A DNA stretch of 64,000 bases from Mimachlamys varia. Lineage: Eukaryota > Mollusca > Bivalvia > Pectinida > Pectinidae. Below, piece by piece: positions 1 to 13,800 of this stretch. Within the stretch, counting starts at the first letter, position 1. Each line of letters starts with the position of its first letter. The translations under genes and the position numbers were made by a program. The notes under the pieces were generated by a model. The model saw only the letters and a program-made list of their open reading frames with translations, did not search any database and was not told where the DNA came from. The stretch spans positions 65,237,115 through 65,301,114 of the forward strand of contig OX392527.1 of the NCBI GenBank assembly GCA_947623455.1, in the 5' to 3' direction.

Positions 1-191
1 GGTCTAAACCATTATTTATGCTTTTACACCTAACTGAGACTTTAATTCAAATACAAGGAATATATACTGATAAATTGGTTCATACAAAATCTATAATTTA
101 ATTATATATATGCAGTTTTGACCTTTTCCTTCACCTTGACCTTACCCAAGTTACAAAAATAACTTTCTAATTAACTTATATTAATCACTCT

Positions 192-1488
192 TGTTGACCC
201 GGATGTTTGTGGCAGTGGGTCTCATTGTGGGTGAAAACCTGCCTACCCGGAGAACCCCTGACTACCCGGAGAACCCCTGACTACCGGAGAACCCCTGACT
301 ACCCAGAGAACCCCTGACTACCGGAGAACCCCTGACTACCCGGAGAACCCCTGACGACTTTGAGAACCCCTGACTAACCGGAGAACCCCTGACTACCCGG
401 AAAACCCCTAACTACCCGGAGAACCCCAGACTACCGGAGAACTCCTGGCTACCGGGCGAACCCCTGACTACCCGGAGAACCCCTTACTACCCGGAGAACC
501 CCTGACTATCGGAGAACCCCTGACAACCCGGAGAACCCTTGACTACCGGAAAACCCCTGACTACCCGGAGAACCCCTGACTACCGGAGAACTCCTGGCTA
601 CCCGGCGAACCCCTAAATACCCGGAGAACCCCTTACTACCCGGAGAACCCCTGACTACCCGGAGAACCCCTGACTACCGGAGAACCCCTGACTACCCGGA
701 GAACCCCTGACTACACAGAGAACCCCTGACTACCGGAGAACCCCTGACTATCCGGAGAACCCCGGACTACTCGGAGAACCCCTGACTACCCGGAGAACCC
801 CTGACTACCCGGAGAACCCCTGACTACCGGAGAACCCCTGACTACCCGGAGAACCCCTGACTACCCAGAGAACCCCTGACTACCGGAGAACCCCTGACTA
901 CCCGGAGAACCCCTGACTACCCGGAGAACCCCTGACTACACAGAGAACCCCTGACTACCCGGAGAACCCCTGGCTACCCGGAGAACCCCTGACTACACAG
1001 AGAACCCCTGACTACCCGGAAAACCCCTAACTACCCGGAGAACCCCTGACTACCGGAGAACCCCTGACTACCCGGAGAACCCCTGACTACCCCGAGAACC
1101 CCTGACTACCCCGAGAACCCCTGACTACACAGAGAACCCCTGACTACCCGGACAACCCCTGACTACACAGAGAACCCCTGACTACCCGGACAACCCCTGA
1201 CTACACAGAGAACCCCTGACTACACAGAGAACCCCTGACTACCCCGAGAACCCCTGACTACCCGGAGAACCCCTGACTACTCCGAGAACCCCTGACTACC
1301 CCGAGAACCCCTGACTACACAGAGAACCCCTGACTACCCGGACAACCCCTGACTACACAGAGAACCCCTGACTACTCCGAGAACCCCTGACTACCCCGAG
1401 AACCTATACCTTTTCATGTCCAATCAGGGAATCAAGCCCAAGCTACCTTGGTGAAAGGCAAGCACGCTATCCACTGCAAAGGTAGAAA
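192..1488 (-). mobile_element. tRNA-derived SINE expanded by an internal minisatellite
   Basis: Read on the minus strand, the right end shows a tRNA-like head (GCAGTGGATAGCGTGCTTGC, then a GATTCCCTG B-box-like stretch) and GAAAAGGTATAGG. The left end shows GGTTTTCACCCACAATGAGA. These match the order head, GTGAAAAGGTATGGG, GGGTTTTCTCCGGGTACTC, CAATAAGACCC of the SINE at 62.7 kb. The 19-bp array lies between them. Confidence 0.6.
238..1404. repeat. 19-bp minisatellite, about 62 copies
   Basis: Unit AACCCCTGACTACCCGGAG (18 or 19 bases), with variants TACACAGAG, TACCCCGAG and a few point changes. It fills the middle of a SINE on the minus strand and apparently expanded from that element's GGTTCTCCGGGTA segment. 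Confidence 0.95.
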
Positions 1489-1499
1489 AGGTCAAACCC

Positions 1500-1740
1500 A
1501 TTTTTGCATACCAATACAGCTGATACAAATTCCGTGATAAGTAAATAGTCTTGACCTTTGTCCTGACCTTGAACTTACTTAAGTTGTAGATGGATAGATG
1601 GTCAAATTAATTTTTTATCCAACCACTACACGACTTGACTTTTAAATACAGGACTTGCATACCAGTATGATTCACACAAAATTTGTGATATGTAAATATT
1701 ATATAATCTTGACCTTTGCCCTGGCCTTGACCTTACCTTG
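1500..1740. repeat. Diverged ~158-bp repeat containing the exon 35 donor edge
   Basis: On the minus strand, TTTGACC-exon end-GTAAGGTCAAGGCCAGG at 1737 recurs as TTTGACC-TTAA-GTAAGTTCAAGGTCAGG near 1578, 158 bases downstream, each followed by GGTCAAGA and later TGGTATGCAA. A third, weaker copy (GGGTAAGGTCAAGG, 120-150) lies on the far side of the SINE. Confidence 0.6.
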
Positions 1741-1887
1741 AGTTCTTTGATGTACAGAAGGTCAAAGCCATCACGGTTTTGACTCATTAATAGCTGGAGT
1801 TCATACAGAAGCTGAGCACCGCTGTACACACCCACTCCACCATTACTACCACATCGGGCGCATCCTGCGGAGATGGTGGCATCGGCC
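1737..1887 (-). CDS. Coding exon 35: membrane-adjacent domain, last exon in window
   Basis: Acceptor TTCTTGTGTAG and donor GTAAGGTC after CTCAAG, residues 1628-1678. WADATISAGCARCG, then VYSGAQLLYELQLLMSQNRD and a final YIKELK. The strand plus VYSG-x-x-LL helix arrangement suits the end of a MAD-like domain. Phase 2 in, phase 0 out. No transmembrane segment has been reached, so at least one further exon lies left of base 1. The donor lies in repeated sequence, so the exact 3' edge is less certain. Confidence 0.68.
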
Positions 1888-4800
1888 CTACACAAGAAAA
1901 ATTGTACCCCGTAAACAACAGTGTTAGCCATAAGGATTTTGTTACTAAGTGCAAAAAACTGTAACTTAAATAACTGTATTTGAAACTTTTGTTTTCGTTC
2001 ATCATTTCTATTAGACTGTAACTAAGCACAGATGAGAAACCTACAGAAACTTTTCTGGCATAGATATATTATACATTAATACTACAATTCTTAGACATAG
2101 ATATGTTATACATAATACTACAATTCTTAGACATAGATATGTTATACAATAATACTACAATTCTTAGACATAGATATGTTATACATTAATACTACAATTC
2201 TTAGACATAGATATGTTATACATAATACTACAATTCTTAGACATATTTATGTTATACATTAATACTACAATTCTTAGACATAGATATGTTATACATAATA
2301 CTACAATTCTTAGACATAGATATGTTATACATAATACTAAAATTCTTAGACATAGATATGTTATACATTAATACTACAATTCTTAGACATAGATATGTTA
2401 TACATAATACTACAATTCTTAGACATAGATATGTTATACAATAATACTACAATTCTTAAACATAGATATATTATACATTAATACTACAATTCTTAGACAT
2501 AGATATGTTATACATTAATACTACAATTCTTAGACATAGATATGTTATACAATAATACTACAATTCTTAGACATAGATATGTTATACATTAATACTACAA
2601 TTCTTAGACATAGATATGTTATACATAATACTAAAATTCTTAGACATAGATATGTTATACATAATACTACAATTCTTAGACCTAGATATGTTATACATAA
2701 TACTACAATTCTTAGACATAGATATGTTATACATAATACTACAATTCTTAGACATAGATATGTTATACATAATACTACAATTCTTAGACATAGATATGTT
2801 ATACAATAATACTACAATTCTTAGACATAGATATGTTATACATTAATACTACAATTCTTAGACATAGATATGTTATACATTAATACTACAATTCTTAGAC
2901 ATAGATATGTTATACATAATACTACAATTCTTAGACATAGATATGTTATACATTAATACTACAATTCTTAGACATAGATATGTTATACATTAATACTACA
3001 ATTCTTAGACATAGATATGTTATACATTAATACTACAATTCTTAGACATAGATATGTTATACAATAATACTACAATTCTTAGACATAGATATGTTATACA
3101 ATACTACAATTCTTAGACATAGATATGTTATACATAATACTACAATTCTTAGACATAGATATGTTATACATAATACTACAATTCTTAGACATAGATATGT
3201 TATACAATAATACTACAATTCTTAGACATAGATATGTTATACATTAATACTACAATTCTTAGACATAGATATGTTATACATTAATACTACAATTCTTAGA
3301 CATAGATATGTTATACATAATACTACAATTCTTAGACATAGATATGTTATACAATAATACTACAATTCTTAGACATAGATATGTTATACATTAATACTAC
3401 AATTCTTAGACATAGATATGTTATACATAATACTACAATTCTTAGACCTAGATATGTTATACAATAATACTACAATTCTTAGACATAGATATGTTATACA
3501 TTAATACTACAATTCTTAGACATAGATATGTTATACATTAATACTACAATTCTTAGACATAGATATGTTATACATTAATACTACAATTCTTAGACATAGA
3601 TATGTTATACATAATACTACAATTCTTAGACATAGATATATTATACATAATACTACAATTCTTAGACATAGATATATTATACATAATACTACAATTCTTA
3701 GACATAGATATGTTATACATTAATACTACAATTCTTAGACATAGATATGTTATACATTAATACTACAATTCTTAGACATAGATATGTTATACATAATACT
3801 ACAATTCTTAGACATAGATATGTTATACAATAATACTACAATTCTTAGACATAGATATGTTATACATTAATACTACAATTCTTAGACATAGATATGTTAT
3901 ACAATAATACTACAATTCTTAGACATAGATATGTTATACATTAATACTACAATTCTTAGACATAGATATATTATACATAATACTACAATTCTTAGACATA
4001 GATATGTTATACATTAATACTACAATTCTTAGACATAGATATGTTATACATAATACTACAATTCTTAGACCTAGATATGTTATACAATAATACTACAATT
4101 CTTAGACATAGATATGTTATACATTAATACTACAATTCTTAGACATAGATATGTTATACATCAATACTACAATTCTTAGACATAGATATATAATACTACA
4201 ATTCTTAGACATAAGTATTTGTAAGTGTTCTGACTTCTGGAGAATTCTGTCTTCACTCTGCATTTAAGAATGACTAGTGATAAATGTAATCTGATCCGTA
4301 CATATCACCTAAAGTGAAGACGGAATAACCATCAAATTTCAAATTACAGGTTAGCCTCATTTAAATCATAATTTTTATTTTTTTTTCTTGTTTTCTTTGT
4401 TTATTTCCAAAAAGAATTTATTCAATTTTAAAAAAACTATTCCCTTTACAATCAATAAATATGTGTTTCATTTTGTACAGAAAAACATTAAAGCAAATAT
4501 AAAATTCCACAAATTCTGATTTTGGAAATATGCATGATTTTAAATGGCAGCTCTGTCTCCGTGATAACACTAACATGTATCTAGGTAAACAGTAGCTGTG
4601 ACAACACCAACACGTATCTAGGTAAACAGCAGCTATGACAACACCAACACGTATCTAGGTAAACAGTAGCTATGACAACACCAACACGTATCTAGGTAAA
4701 CAGTAGCTATGACAACACCAACACATATCTAGGTAAACAGTAGCTATGACAACACCAAAACGTATCTAGGTAAACAGTAGCTATGACAACACCAACACGT

Positions 4801-7800
4801 ATCTAGGTAAACAGTAGCTGTGACAACACCAACACGTATCTAGGTAAACAGTAGCTGTGACAACACCAACACGTATCTAGGTAAACAGTAGCTATGACAA
4901 CACCAACACGTATCTAGGTAAACAGTAGCTATGACAACACCAACACATATCTAGGTAAACAGTAGCTATGACAACACCAAAACGTATCTAGGTAAACAGT
5001 AGCTATGACAACACCAACACGTATCTAGGTAAACAGTACCATTGACTGGTGGTTGGTAACCTACCATTGACTGGTGGTTGGTAACCTACCATTGACTGGT
5101 GGTTGATAACCTACCATTGGCTGTGGTTGGTAACCTACCACTGACTGGTGGTTGGTAACCTATCATTGACTGGTGGTTGGTGACCTACCATTGACTGGTT
5201 GTATCTCCTGAAGAAAGTACATGGTCGTCGATGGAATTGAAACACACAAAAGTGAAGATGGGCTCATTGTTATTCATGAAACTCTCCAGTAATCTGAAAT
5301 AAAAAAACAAATAGAAACAAATAACATAGAGCAAGCAAAGGTTCAAATAGATATACCCCAACCCACAATTGTGGTTTGGTATAACCCCCTCTCCCCTCTA
5401 TACATGTGGTTAGGTATAACCCCCTCCTCTCTATACATGTGGTTAGGTATAACCCCCTCTCCCCTCTATACATGTGGTTAGGTATAACCCCCTCCCCTCT
5501 ATACATGTGGTTAAGTACAACCCCCTCCCCTATATACATGTGGTTAGGTATAACCCCCCCCTCTATACATGTGGTTAGGTACAACCCCCTCCTCTCTATA
5601 CATGTGGTTAGGTATAACCCCCTCCCCTCTATACATGTGGTTAGGTATAACCCCCTCCTCTCTATACATGTGGTGAGGTATAACTCCCTCCCCTCTATAC
5701 ATGTGGTTAGGTATAACCCCCTCCCCTCTATACATGTGGTTAGGTATAACTCCCTCCCCTCTATACATGTGGTTAGGTATAACACCCTCCCCTCTATACA
5801 TGTGGTTAGGTATAACCCCCCCCCCCTCTCTATACATGTGGTAAGGTATAACCCCCCTCTATACATATGGTTAGGTATAACTCCTTCCCCTCTATACATG
5901 TGGTTAGGTATAACCCCCTCCCCTCTATACATATGGTTAGGTATAACCCCCTCCCCTCTATACATGTGGTTAGGTATAACTCCCTCTCCCTCTATACATA
6001 TGGTTAGGTATAACTCCCTCCCCTCTATATATGTGGTTAGGTATAACCCCCTCCTCTCTATACATGTGGTTAGGTATAACCCCCCCCCCTCTATACATAT
6101 GGTTAGGTATAACCCTCCCCCTCTATACATGTGGTTAGGTATAACCCCCCCCCCCTCTATACATATGGTTAGGTATAACCCTCCCCCTCTATACATGTGG
6201 TTAGTTATAACCCCTCCCCTCTATACATGTGGTTAGGTATAACCCCCCCCTCTATACATGTGGTTAGGTATAACCCCCTCCTCTCTATACATATGGTTAG
6301 GTATAACCCCCCCCCCTCTATACATATGGTTAGGTATAACCCTCCCCCTCTATACATGTGGTTAGGTATAACCCCCCCCTCTATACATGTGGTTAGGTAT
6401 AACTCCCTCCCCCTCTATACATGTGGTTAGGTATAACCCCCTCCCCTCTATACATGTGGTTAGGTATAACCCCCCCCTCTATACATATGGTTAGGTATAA
6501 CCCTCCCCCTCTATACATGTGGTTAGGTATAACCCCCCCCCTCTATACATATGGTTAGGTATAACCCTCCCCCTCTATACATGTGGTTAGGTATAACTCC
6601 CTCCCCCTCTATACATGTGGTTAGGTATAACTCCCTCTCCCTCTATACATATGGTTATAGGTATAACCCCCTCCTCTCTATACATGTGGTTAGGTATAAC
6701 CCCCTCCCCCTCTATACATGTGGTTAGGTATAACCCCCTCCCCTCTATACATGTGGTTAGGTATACCCCCTCCCCCTCTATATATGTGGTTAGGTATAAC
6801 TCCCTCCCCCTCTATACATGTGGTTAGGTATAACACCCTCCCCTCTATATATGTGGTTAGGTATAACTCCCTCCCCCTCTATACATGTGGTTAGGTATAA
6901 CCCCCTCCTCTCTATACATATGGTTAGGTATAACTCCCTCCCCCTCTATACATATGGTTAGGTATAACCCCCTCCCCTCTATACATGTGGTTAGGTATAA
7001 CCCCCTCCTCTCTATACATATGGTTAGGTATAACTCCCTCCCCCTCTATACATATGGTTAGGTATAACCCCCTCCTCTCTATACATGTGGTTAGGTATAA
7101 CTCCCTCTCCCTCTATACATATGGTTATAGGTATAACCCCCTCCCCCTCTATACATGTGGTTAGGTATACCCCCTCCCCCTCTATACATGTGGTTAGGTA
7201 TAACTCCCTCTCCCTCTATACATGTGGTTAGGTATACCCCCTCCCCCTCTATACATGTGGTTAGGTATAACTCCCTCCCCCTCTATATATGTGGTTAGGT
7301 ATAACCCCCTCCCCTCTATACATGTGGTTAGGTATAACCCCCTCCCCTCTATACATGTGGTTAGGTATACCCCCTCCCCCTCTATACATGTGGTTAGGTA
7401 TAACTCCCTCCCCCTCTATACATGTGGTTAGGTATAACTCCCTCCCCCTCTATATATGTGGTTAGGTATAACCCCTCCCCCCTCTATACATATGGTTATA
7501 GGTATAACCCCCTCCCCCTCTATACATGTGGTTAGGTATACCCCCTCCCCCTCTATACATGTGGTTAGGTATACCCCCTCCCCCTCTATATATGTGGTTA
7601 GGTATAACTCCCTCCCCCTCTATACATGTGGTTAGGTATAACCCCCTCCCCTCTATATATGTGGTTAGGTATAACCCCCTCCCCTCTATACATGTGGTTA
7701 GGTATAACTCCCTCCCCTCTATACATGTGGTTAGGTATAACCCCTCCCCCCTCTATACATGTGGTTAGGTATAACCCCCTCCCCTCTATACATGTGGTTA

Positions 7801-10800
7801 GGTATAACTCCCTCTCCCTCTATACATATGGTTAGGTATAACCCCCTCCTCTCTATACATGTGGTTAGTACAACCCCCTCCCCTCTATACATGTGGTTAG
7901 GTATAACCCCCTTCCCTCTATACATGTGGTAAGGTATAACCCCCTCCCCCTCTATACATGTGGTTAGGTATAACTCCCTCTCCCTCTATACATGTGGTTA
8001 GGTATAACCCCCTCCCCTCTATATATGTGGTTAGGTATAACTCCCTCCCCTCTATATATGTGGTTAGGTATAACCCCCTCCTCTCTATATATGTGGTTAG
8101 GTATAACCCCCTCTCCCCTGTATACATGTGGTTAGGTATAACTCCCTCCCCTCTATATATGTGGTTAGGTATAACCCCCTCCTCTCTATACATGTGGTTA
8201 GGTATAACCCCCTCTCCCCTGTATACATGTGGTTAGGTATAACCCCCTCCTCTCTATACATGTGGTTAGGTACAACCCCCTCCCCCTCTATACATGTGGT
8301 TAGGTATAACCCCTCCCCCTCTATACATGTGGTTAGGTATAACCCCCTCTCCCCTGTATACATGTGGTTAGGTATAACCCCCTCTCCCCTGTATACATGT
8401 GGTTAGGTACAACCCCCTCCCCCTCTATACATGTGGTTAGGTATAACCCCCTCCTCTCTATACATGTTGTTAGGTACAACCCCCTCCTCTCTATACATGT
8501 GGTTAGGTATAACTCCCTCCTCTCTATACATGTGGTTAGGTATAACCCCCTCCCCCTCTATATATGTGGTTAGGTATAACTCCCTCCTCTCTATACATGT
8601 GGTTAGGTATAACCCCCTCCTCTCTATACATGTTGTTAGGTATAACCCCCTCCTCTATATACATGTGGTTAGGTATAACCCCCTCCCCTCTATACATGTG
8701 GTTAGGTATAACCCCCTCCCCTCTATATATGTGGTTAGGTATAACTCCCTCCTCTCTATACATGTGGTTAGGTATAACCCCTCTCCCCTCTATACATGTG
8801 GTTAGGTATAACCCCCTCCCCCTCTATACATGTGGTTAGGTATAACCCCCTCCCCCTCTATACATGTGGTTAGGTATAACACCCTTCCCCTCTATACATG
8901 TGGTAAGGTAAACCCCCCACCCCTTCTATACATGTGGTTAGGTATAACTCCCTCCCCCTCTATACATGTGGTTAGGTATAACTCCCTCCCCCTCTATACA
9001 TGTGGTTAGGTATAACTCCCTCTCCCTCTATACATATGGTTATAGGTATAACCCCCTCCTCTCTATACATGTGGTTAGGTATAACCCCCTCCCCCTCTAT
9101 ACATGTGGTTAGGTATAACCCCCTCCCCTCTATACATGTGGTTAGGTATACCCCCTCCCCCTCTATATATGTGGTTAGGTATAACTCCCTCCCCCTCTAT
9201 ACATGTGGTTAGGTATAACCCCCTCCCCTCTATATATGTGGTTAGGTATAACTCCCTCCCCCTCTATACATGTGGTTAGGTATAACCCCCTCCTCTCTAT
9301 ACATATGGTTAGGTATAACTCCCTCCCCCTCTATACATATGGTTAGGTATAACCCCCTCCCCTCTATACATGTGGTTAGGTATAACCCCCTCCTCTCTAT
9401 ACATATGGTTAGGTATAACTCCCTCCCCCTCTATACATATGGTTAGGTATAACCCCCTCCTCTCTATACATGTGGTTAGGTATAACTCCCTCTCCCTCTA
9501 TACATATGGTTATAGGTATAACCCCCTCCCCCTCTATACATGTGGTTAGGTATACCCCCTCCCCCTCTATACATGTGGTTAGGTATAACTCCCTCTCCCT
9601 CTATACATGTGGTTAGGTATACCCCCTCCCCCTCTATACATGTGGTTAGGTATAACTCCCTCCCCCTCTATATATGTGGTTAGGTATAACCCCCTCCCCT
9701 CTATACATGTGGTTAGGTATAACCCCCTCCCCTCTATACATGTGGTTAGGTATACCCCCTCCCCCTCTATACATGTGGTTAGGTATAACTCCCTCCCCCT
9801 CTATACATGTGGTTAGGTATAACTCCCTCCCCCTCTATATATGTGGTTAGGTATAACCCCTCCCCCCTCTATACATATGGTTATAGGTATAACCCCCTCC
9901 CCCTCTATACATGTGGTTAGGTATACCCCCTCCCCCTCTATACATGTGGTTAGGTATACCCCCTCCCCCTCTATATATGTGGTTAGGTATAACTCCCTCC
10001 CCCTCTATACATGTGGTTAGGTATAACCCCCTCCCCTCTATATATGTGGTTAGGTATAACCCCCTCCCCTCTATACATGTGGTTAGGTATAACTCCCTCC
10101 CCTCTATACATGTGGTTAGGTATAACCCCTCCCCCCTCTATACATGTGGTTAGGTATAACCCCCTCCCCTCTATACATGTGGTTAGGTATAACTCCCTCT
10201 CCCTCTATACATATGGTTAGGTATAACCCCCTCCTCTCTATACATGTGGTTAGGTACAACCCCCTCCCCTCTATACATGTGGTTAGGTATAACCCCCTCC
10301 CCTCTATACATGTGGTAAGGTATAACCCCCTCCCCCTCTATACATGTGGTTAGGTATAACTCCCTCTCCCTCTATACATGTGGTTAGGTATAACCCCCTC
10401 CCCTCTATATATGTGGTTAGGTATAACTCCCTCCCCTCTATATATGTGGTTAGGTATAACCCCCTCCTCTCTATATATGTGGTTAGGTATAACCCCCTCT
10501 CCCCTGTATACATGTGGTTAGGTATAACTCCCTCCCCTCTATATATGTGGTTAGGTATAACCCCCTCCTCTCTATACATGTGGTTAGGTATAACCCCCTC
10601 TCCCCTGTATACATGTGGTTAGGTATAACCCCCTCCTCTCTATACATGTGGTTAGGTACAACCCCCTCCCCCTCTATACATGTGGTTAGGTATAACCCCT
10701 CCCCCTCTATACATGTGGTTAGGTATAACCCCCTCTCCCCTGTATACATGTGGTTAGGTATAACCCCCTCTCCCCTGTATACATGTGGTTAGGTACAACC

Positions 10801-13800
10801 CCCTCCCCCTCTATACATGTGGTTAGGTATAACCCCCTCCTCTCTATACATGTTGTTAGGTACAACCCCCTCCTCTCTATACATGTGGTTAGGTATAACT
10901 CCCTCCTCTCTATACATGTGGTTAGGTATAACCCCCTCCCCCTCTATATATGTGGTTAGGTATAACTCCCTCCTCTCTATACATGTGGTTAGGTATAACC
11001 CCCTCCTCTCTATACATGTTGTTAGGTATAACCCCCTCCTCTATATACATGTGGTTAGGTATAACCCCCTCCCCTCTATACATGTGGTTAGGTATAACCC
11101 CCTCCCCTCTATATATGTGGTTAGGTATAACTCCCTCCTCTCTATACATGTGGTTAGGTATAACCCCTCTCCCCTCTATACATGTGGTTAGGTATAACCC
11201 CCTCCCCCTCTATACATGTGGTTAGGTATAACCCCCTCCCCCTCTATACATGTGGTTAGGTATAACACCCTTCCCCTCTATACATGTGGTAAGGTAAACC
11301 CCCCACCCCTTCTATACATGTGGTTAGGTATAACCCCCTCCCCTCTATACATGTGATTAGGTACAACCCCTCCCCTCTATACACGTGGTTAGGTATAACC
11401 CCCCCCCTCTATACATGTGGTTAGGTATAACCCCCTCCCCCTCTATACATGTGGTTAGTTATAACCCCTCCCCTCTATACATGTGGTTAGGTATAACCCC
11501 CCCCCCTCTATACATGTGGTTAGGTATAACCCCCTCTCCCTCTATACATGTGGTTAGGTATAACCCCCTCCTCTCTATACATGTGGTTAGGTATACCCCC
11601 CTCCCCTCTATACATGTGGTTAGGTATAGCCCCCTCCTCTCTATACATGTTGTTAGGTATAACCCCCTCCCCCTCTACACATGTGGTTAGGTATAACCCC
11701 CCTCTTTACATGTGGTTAGATTGAATCTTGCCTTTGACCTGAAATTGACCTTCACCAACGACCATTTTGATTGGTTTTGCAAAAACAATTGCATATTGCA
11801 AATATCTATTTTAGCAAAATATACTGTAAGACCACTTACTCGAACTCTTGTGGACATGATCAATAGTTCACCGAATATGTGAGATTCTAGTAATTCAAAA
11901 TTGGTTGAATACGTATGAACTCATTCAAGACCAAACGCACTGTTTGACGAATGAAGGGTATTCGAGGTCGAGTAACCCCGGTTGAAGTAAGTGGGGTTTT
12001 ACTGTATGAAATATATACTGAAGGGAATGCCATGTAGTCACCTTTTATAATCAGGCAGTGGGATGGAACAGGCACGTTTTGACATGGTCATCATTTTTAT
12101 ACTTACTTCTGTATCTGTTCTCTGAACAGCCTCACTTCGGACGCAGGCTGTGTGATCACCAAGGTAACACCGTTTTCAGGCTGTGTCACAAATATCTGTC
12201 AAAAAAAAAATCAGGCTGTGTCACAAATATCTGTCAAAACACAAAAAAACAACAAATATTATATTCATGTATTTCCTCTGAAACATTTAAAAGAAAATAT
12301 TGCTATCCATGGTTGCTTGCTCACCAATCAAATATGAATAATGGCAGCTTACATTCATATCCCTTGCCCCTCATAAAATGAAAAGAAAGCGACACAACTC
12401 TAATATTTTGCACCTGACCCAACTTAACTTCCCAAACTCTTACATACTGCAAGATATTTTCATTTCAATTTGGCAATTGTAAGCAACATAATTTTAATAT
12501 GTAATATTACATCGGCAAAGAAACTCACTGAAAAACAGAGTGCAAACCTATAATACCCAAAGATGGTCACAGCTGGGACACTTTAAGGCCCATTTTTGAG
12601 TATCCAGTTCAACAAATTAAAAGTTTGTTTTAAAAAATAACATTTTCAGTTATAAATCCCAGCTGAGCTTCAAGATTCAACAAAATTTAAGAAAGGCTAT
12701 AAAAGCAGCATGGTGTTACTAGGTCTGACCTTACTTTCGTGAAACGCACACCAGTCTGACCGTTTGATAAATGAAGACAGCGCGGTAATCACCTGTACGT
12801 TAGCGTTGTCCTGTAGATTACTGTCCCGGGCCTGGACTTGTAAGTTATACACCTGACTGTTGGTATCCGACATGAGCACCCTGTTGGAGATGATGCCAGT
12901 CATCTCGTCCACGACAAACAGCCCCTCGTCATTCCCGGAGATCACACTGTACCTGATGTCAACCGAGTCAACATCGATAGCCTGCACTTGGATGATACTC
13001 TGACCAATAGCAGAGCGGGTAGACACACCTATAAATAGAACATAAAATCTGAAATTCTGTCTCTGTCACACATAATACATATAGTGTTACACGATCTGAA
13101 GAATTACTATTGATGATGTCAATAGATGATGACTGAATGTGATATATTAGAACGCATCATTCATCAAACAGTTTGGTCCTGGCCGAGTTTGAACATTACA
13201 ATTATAAAGTAACCACAGATAAGTGAAATCGTTATACTTCAAACAATATTTCGTCCCAACTCTTCATGGCCATATAATGAATCCATTTTTCGTAAAACAT
13301 TCTTAACAGATGTTTTACCTATGAATCCCATCGGCAGAGCAAGAATATCTTGGGCTAAGACTTATGATAATGATATAATTACTGTCATACAATATGTACT
13401 TATATATAAATATATACTACTGTCATACAATATGTACTTATATATAAATATATACTACTGTCATACAATATGTACTTATATATAAATATATACTACTGTC
13501 ATACAATATGTACTTATATATAAATATATAGTACTGTCATACAATATGTACTTATATATAAATATATACTACTGTCATACAATATGTACTTATATATAAA
13601 TATATACTACTGTCATACAATATGTACTTATATATAAATATATACTACTGTCATACAATATGTACTTATATATACATATATACTACTGTCATGCAATATG
13701 TACTTATATATACATATATACTACTGTCATACAATATGTACTTATATATAAATATATACTACTGTCATACAATATGTACTTATATATACATATATACTAC

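Noticed and set aside
5270..11690. ORFs of 60-308 codons on both strands in the 33-bp array
   Set aside because: Repeat artefacts, open in several frames and on both strands with no splice context. The right part of one of them overlaps real exon 34 only by chance.
12107..12180. Alternative acceptor GTGACACAG inside exon 33
   Set aside because: In frame, but it removes the strand IFVTQ and lacks the T-rich tract that precedes the chosen acceptor.
12697..12792. Extension of coding exon 32 past the GTGATT donor (23 more codons)
   Set aside because: The added residues break the EC strand pattern, and joining at CAG|GTGATT gives a continuous strand into exon 33 with matching phase.
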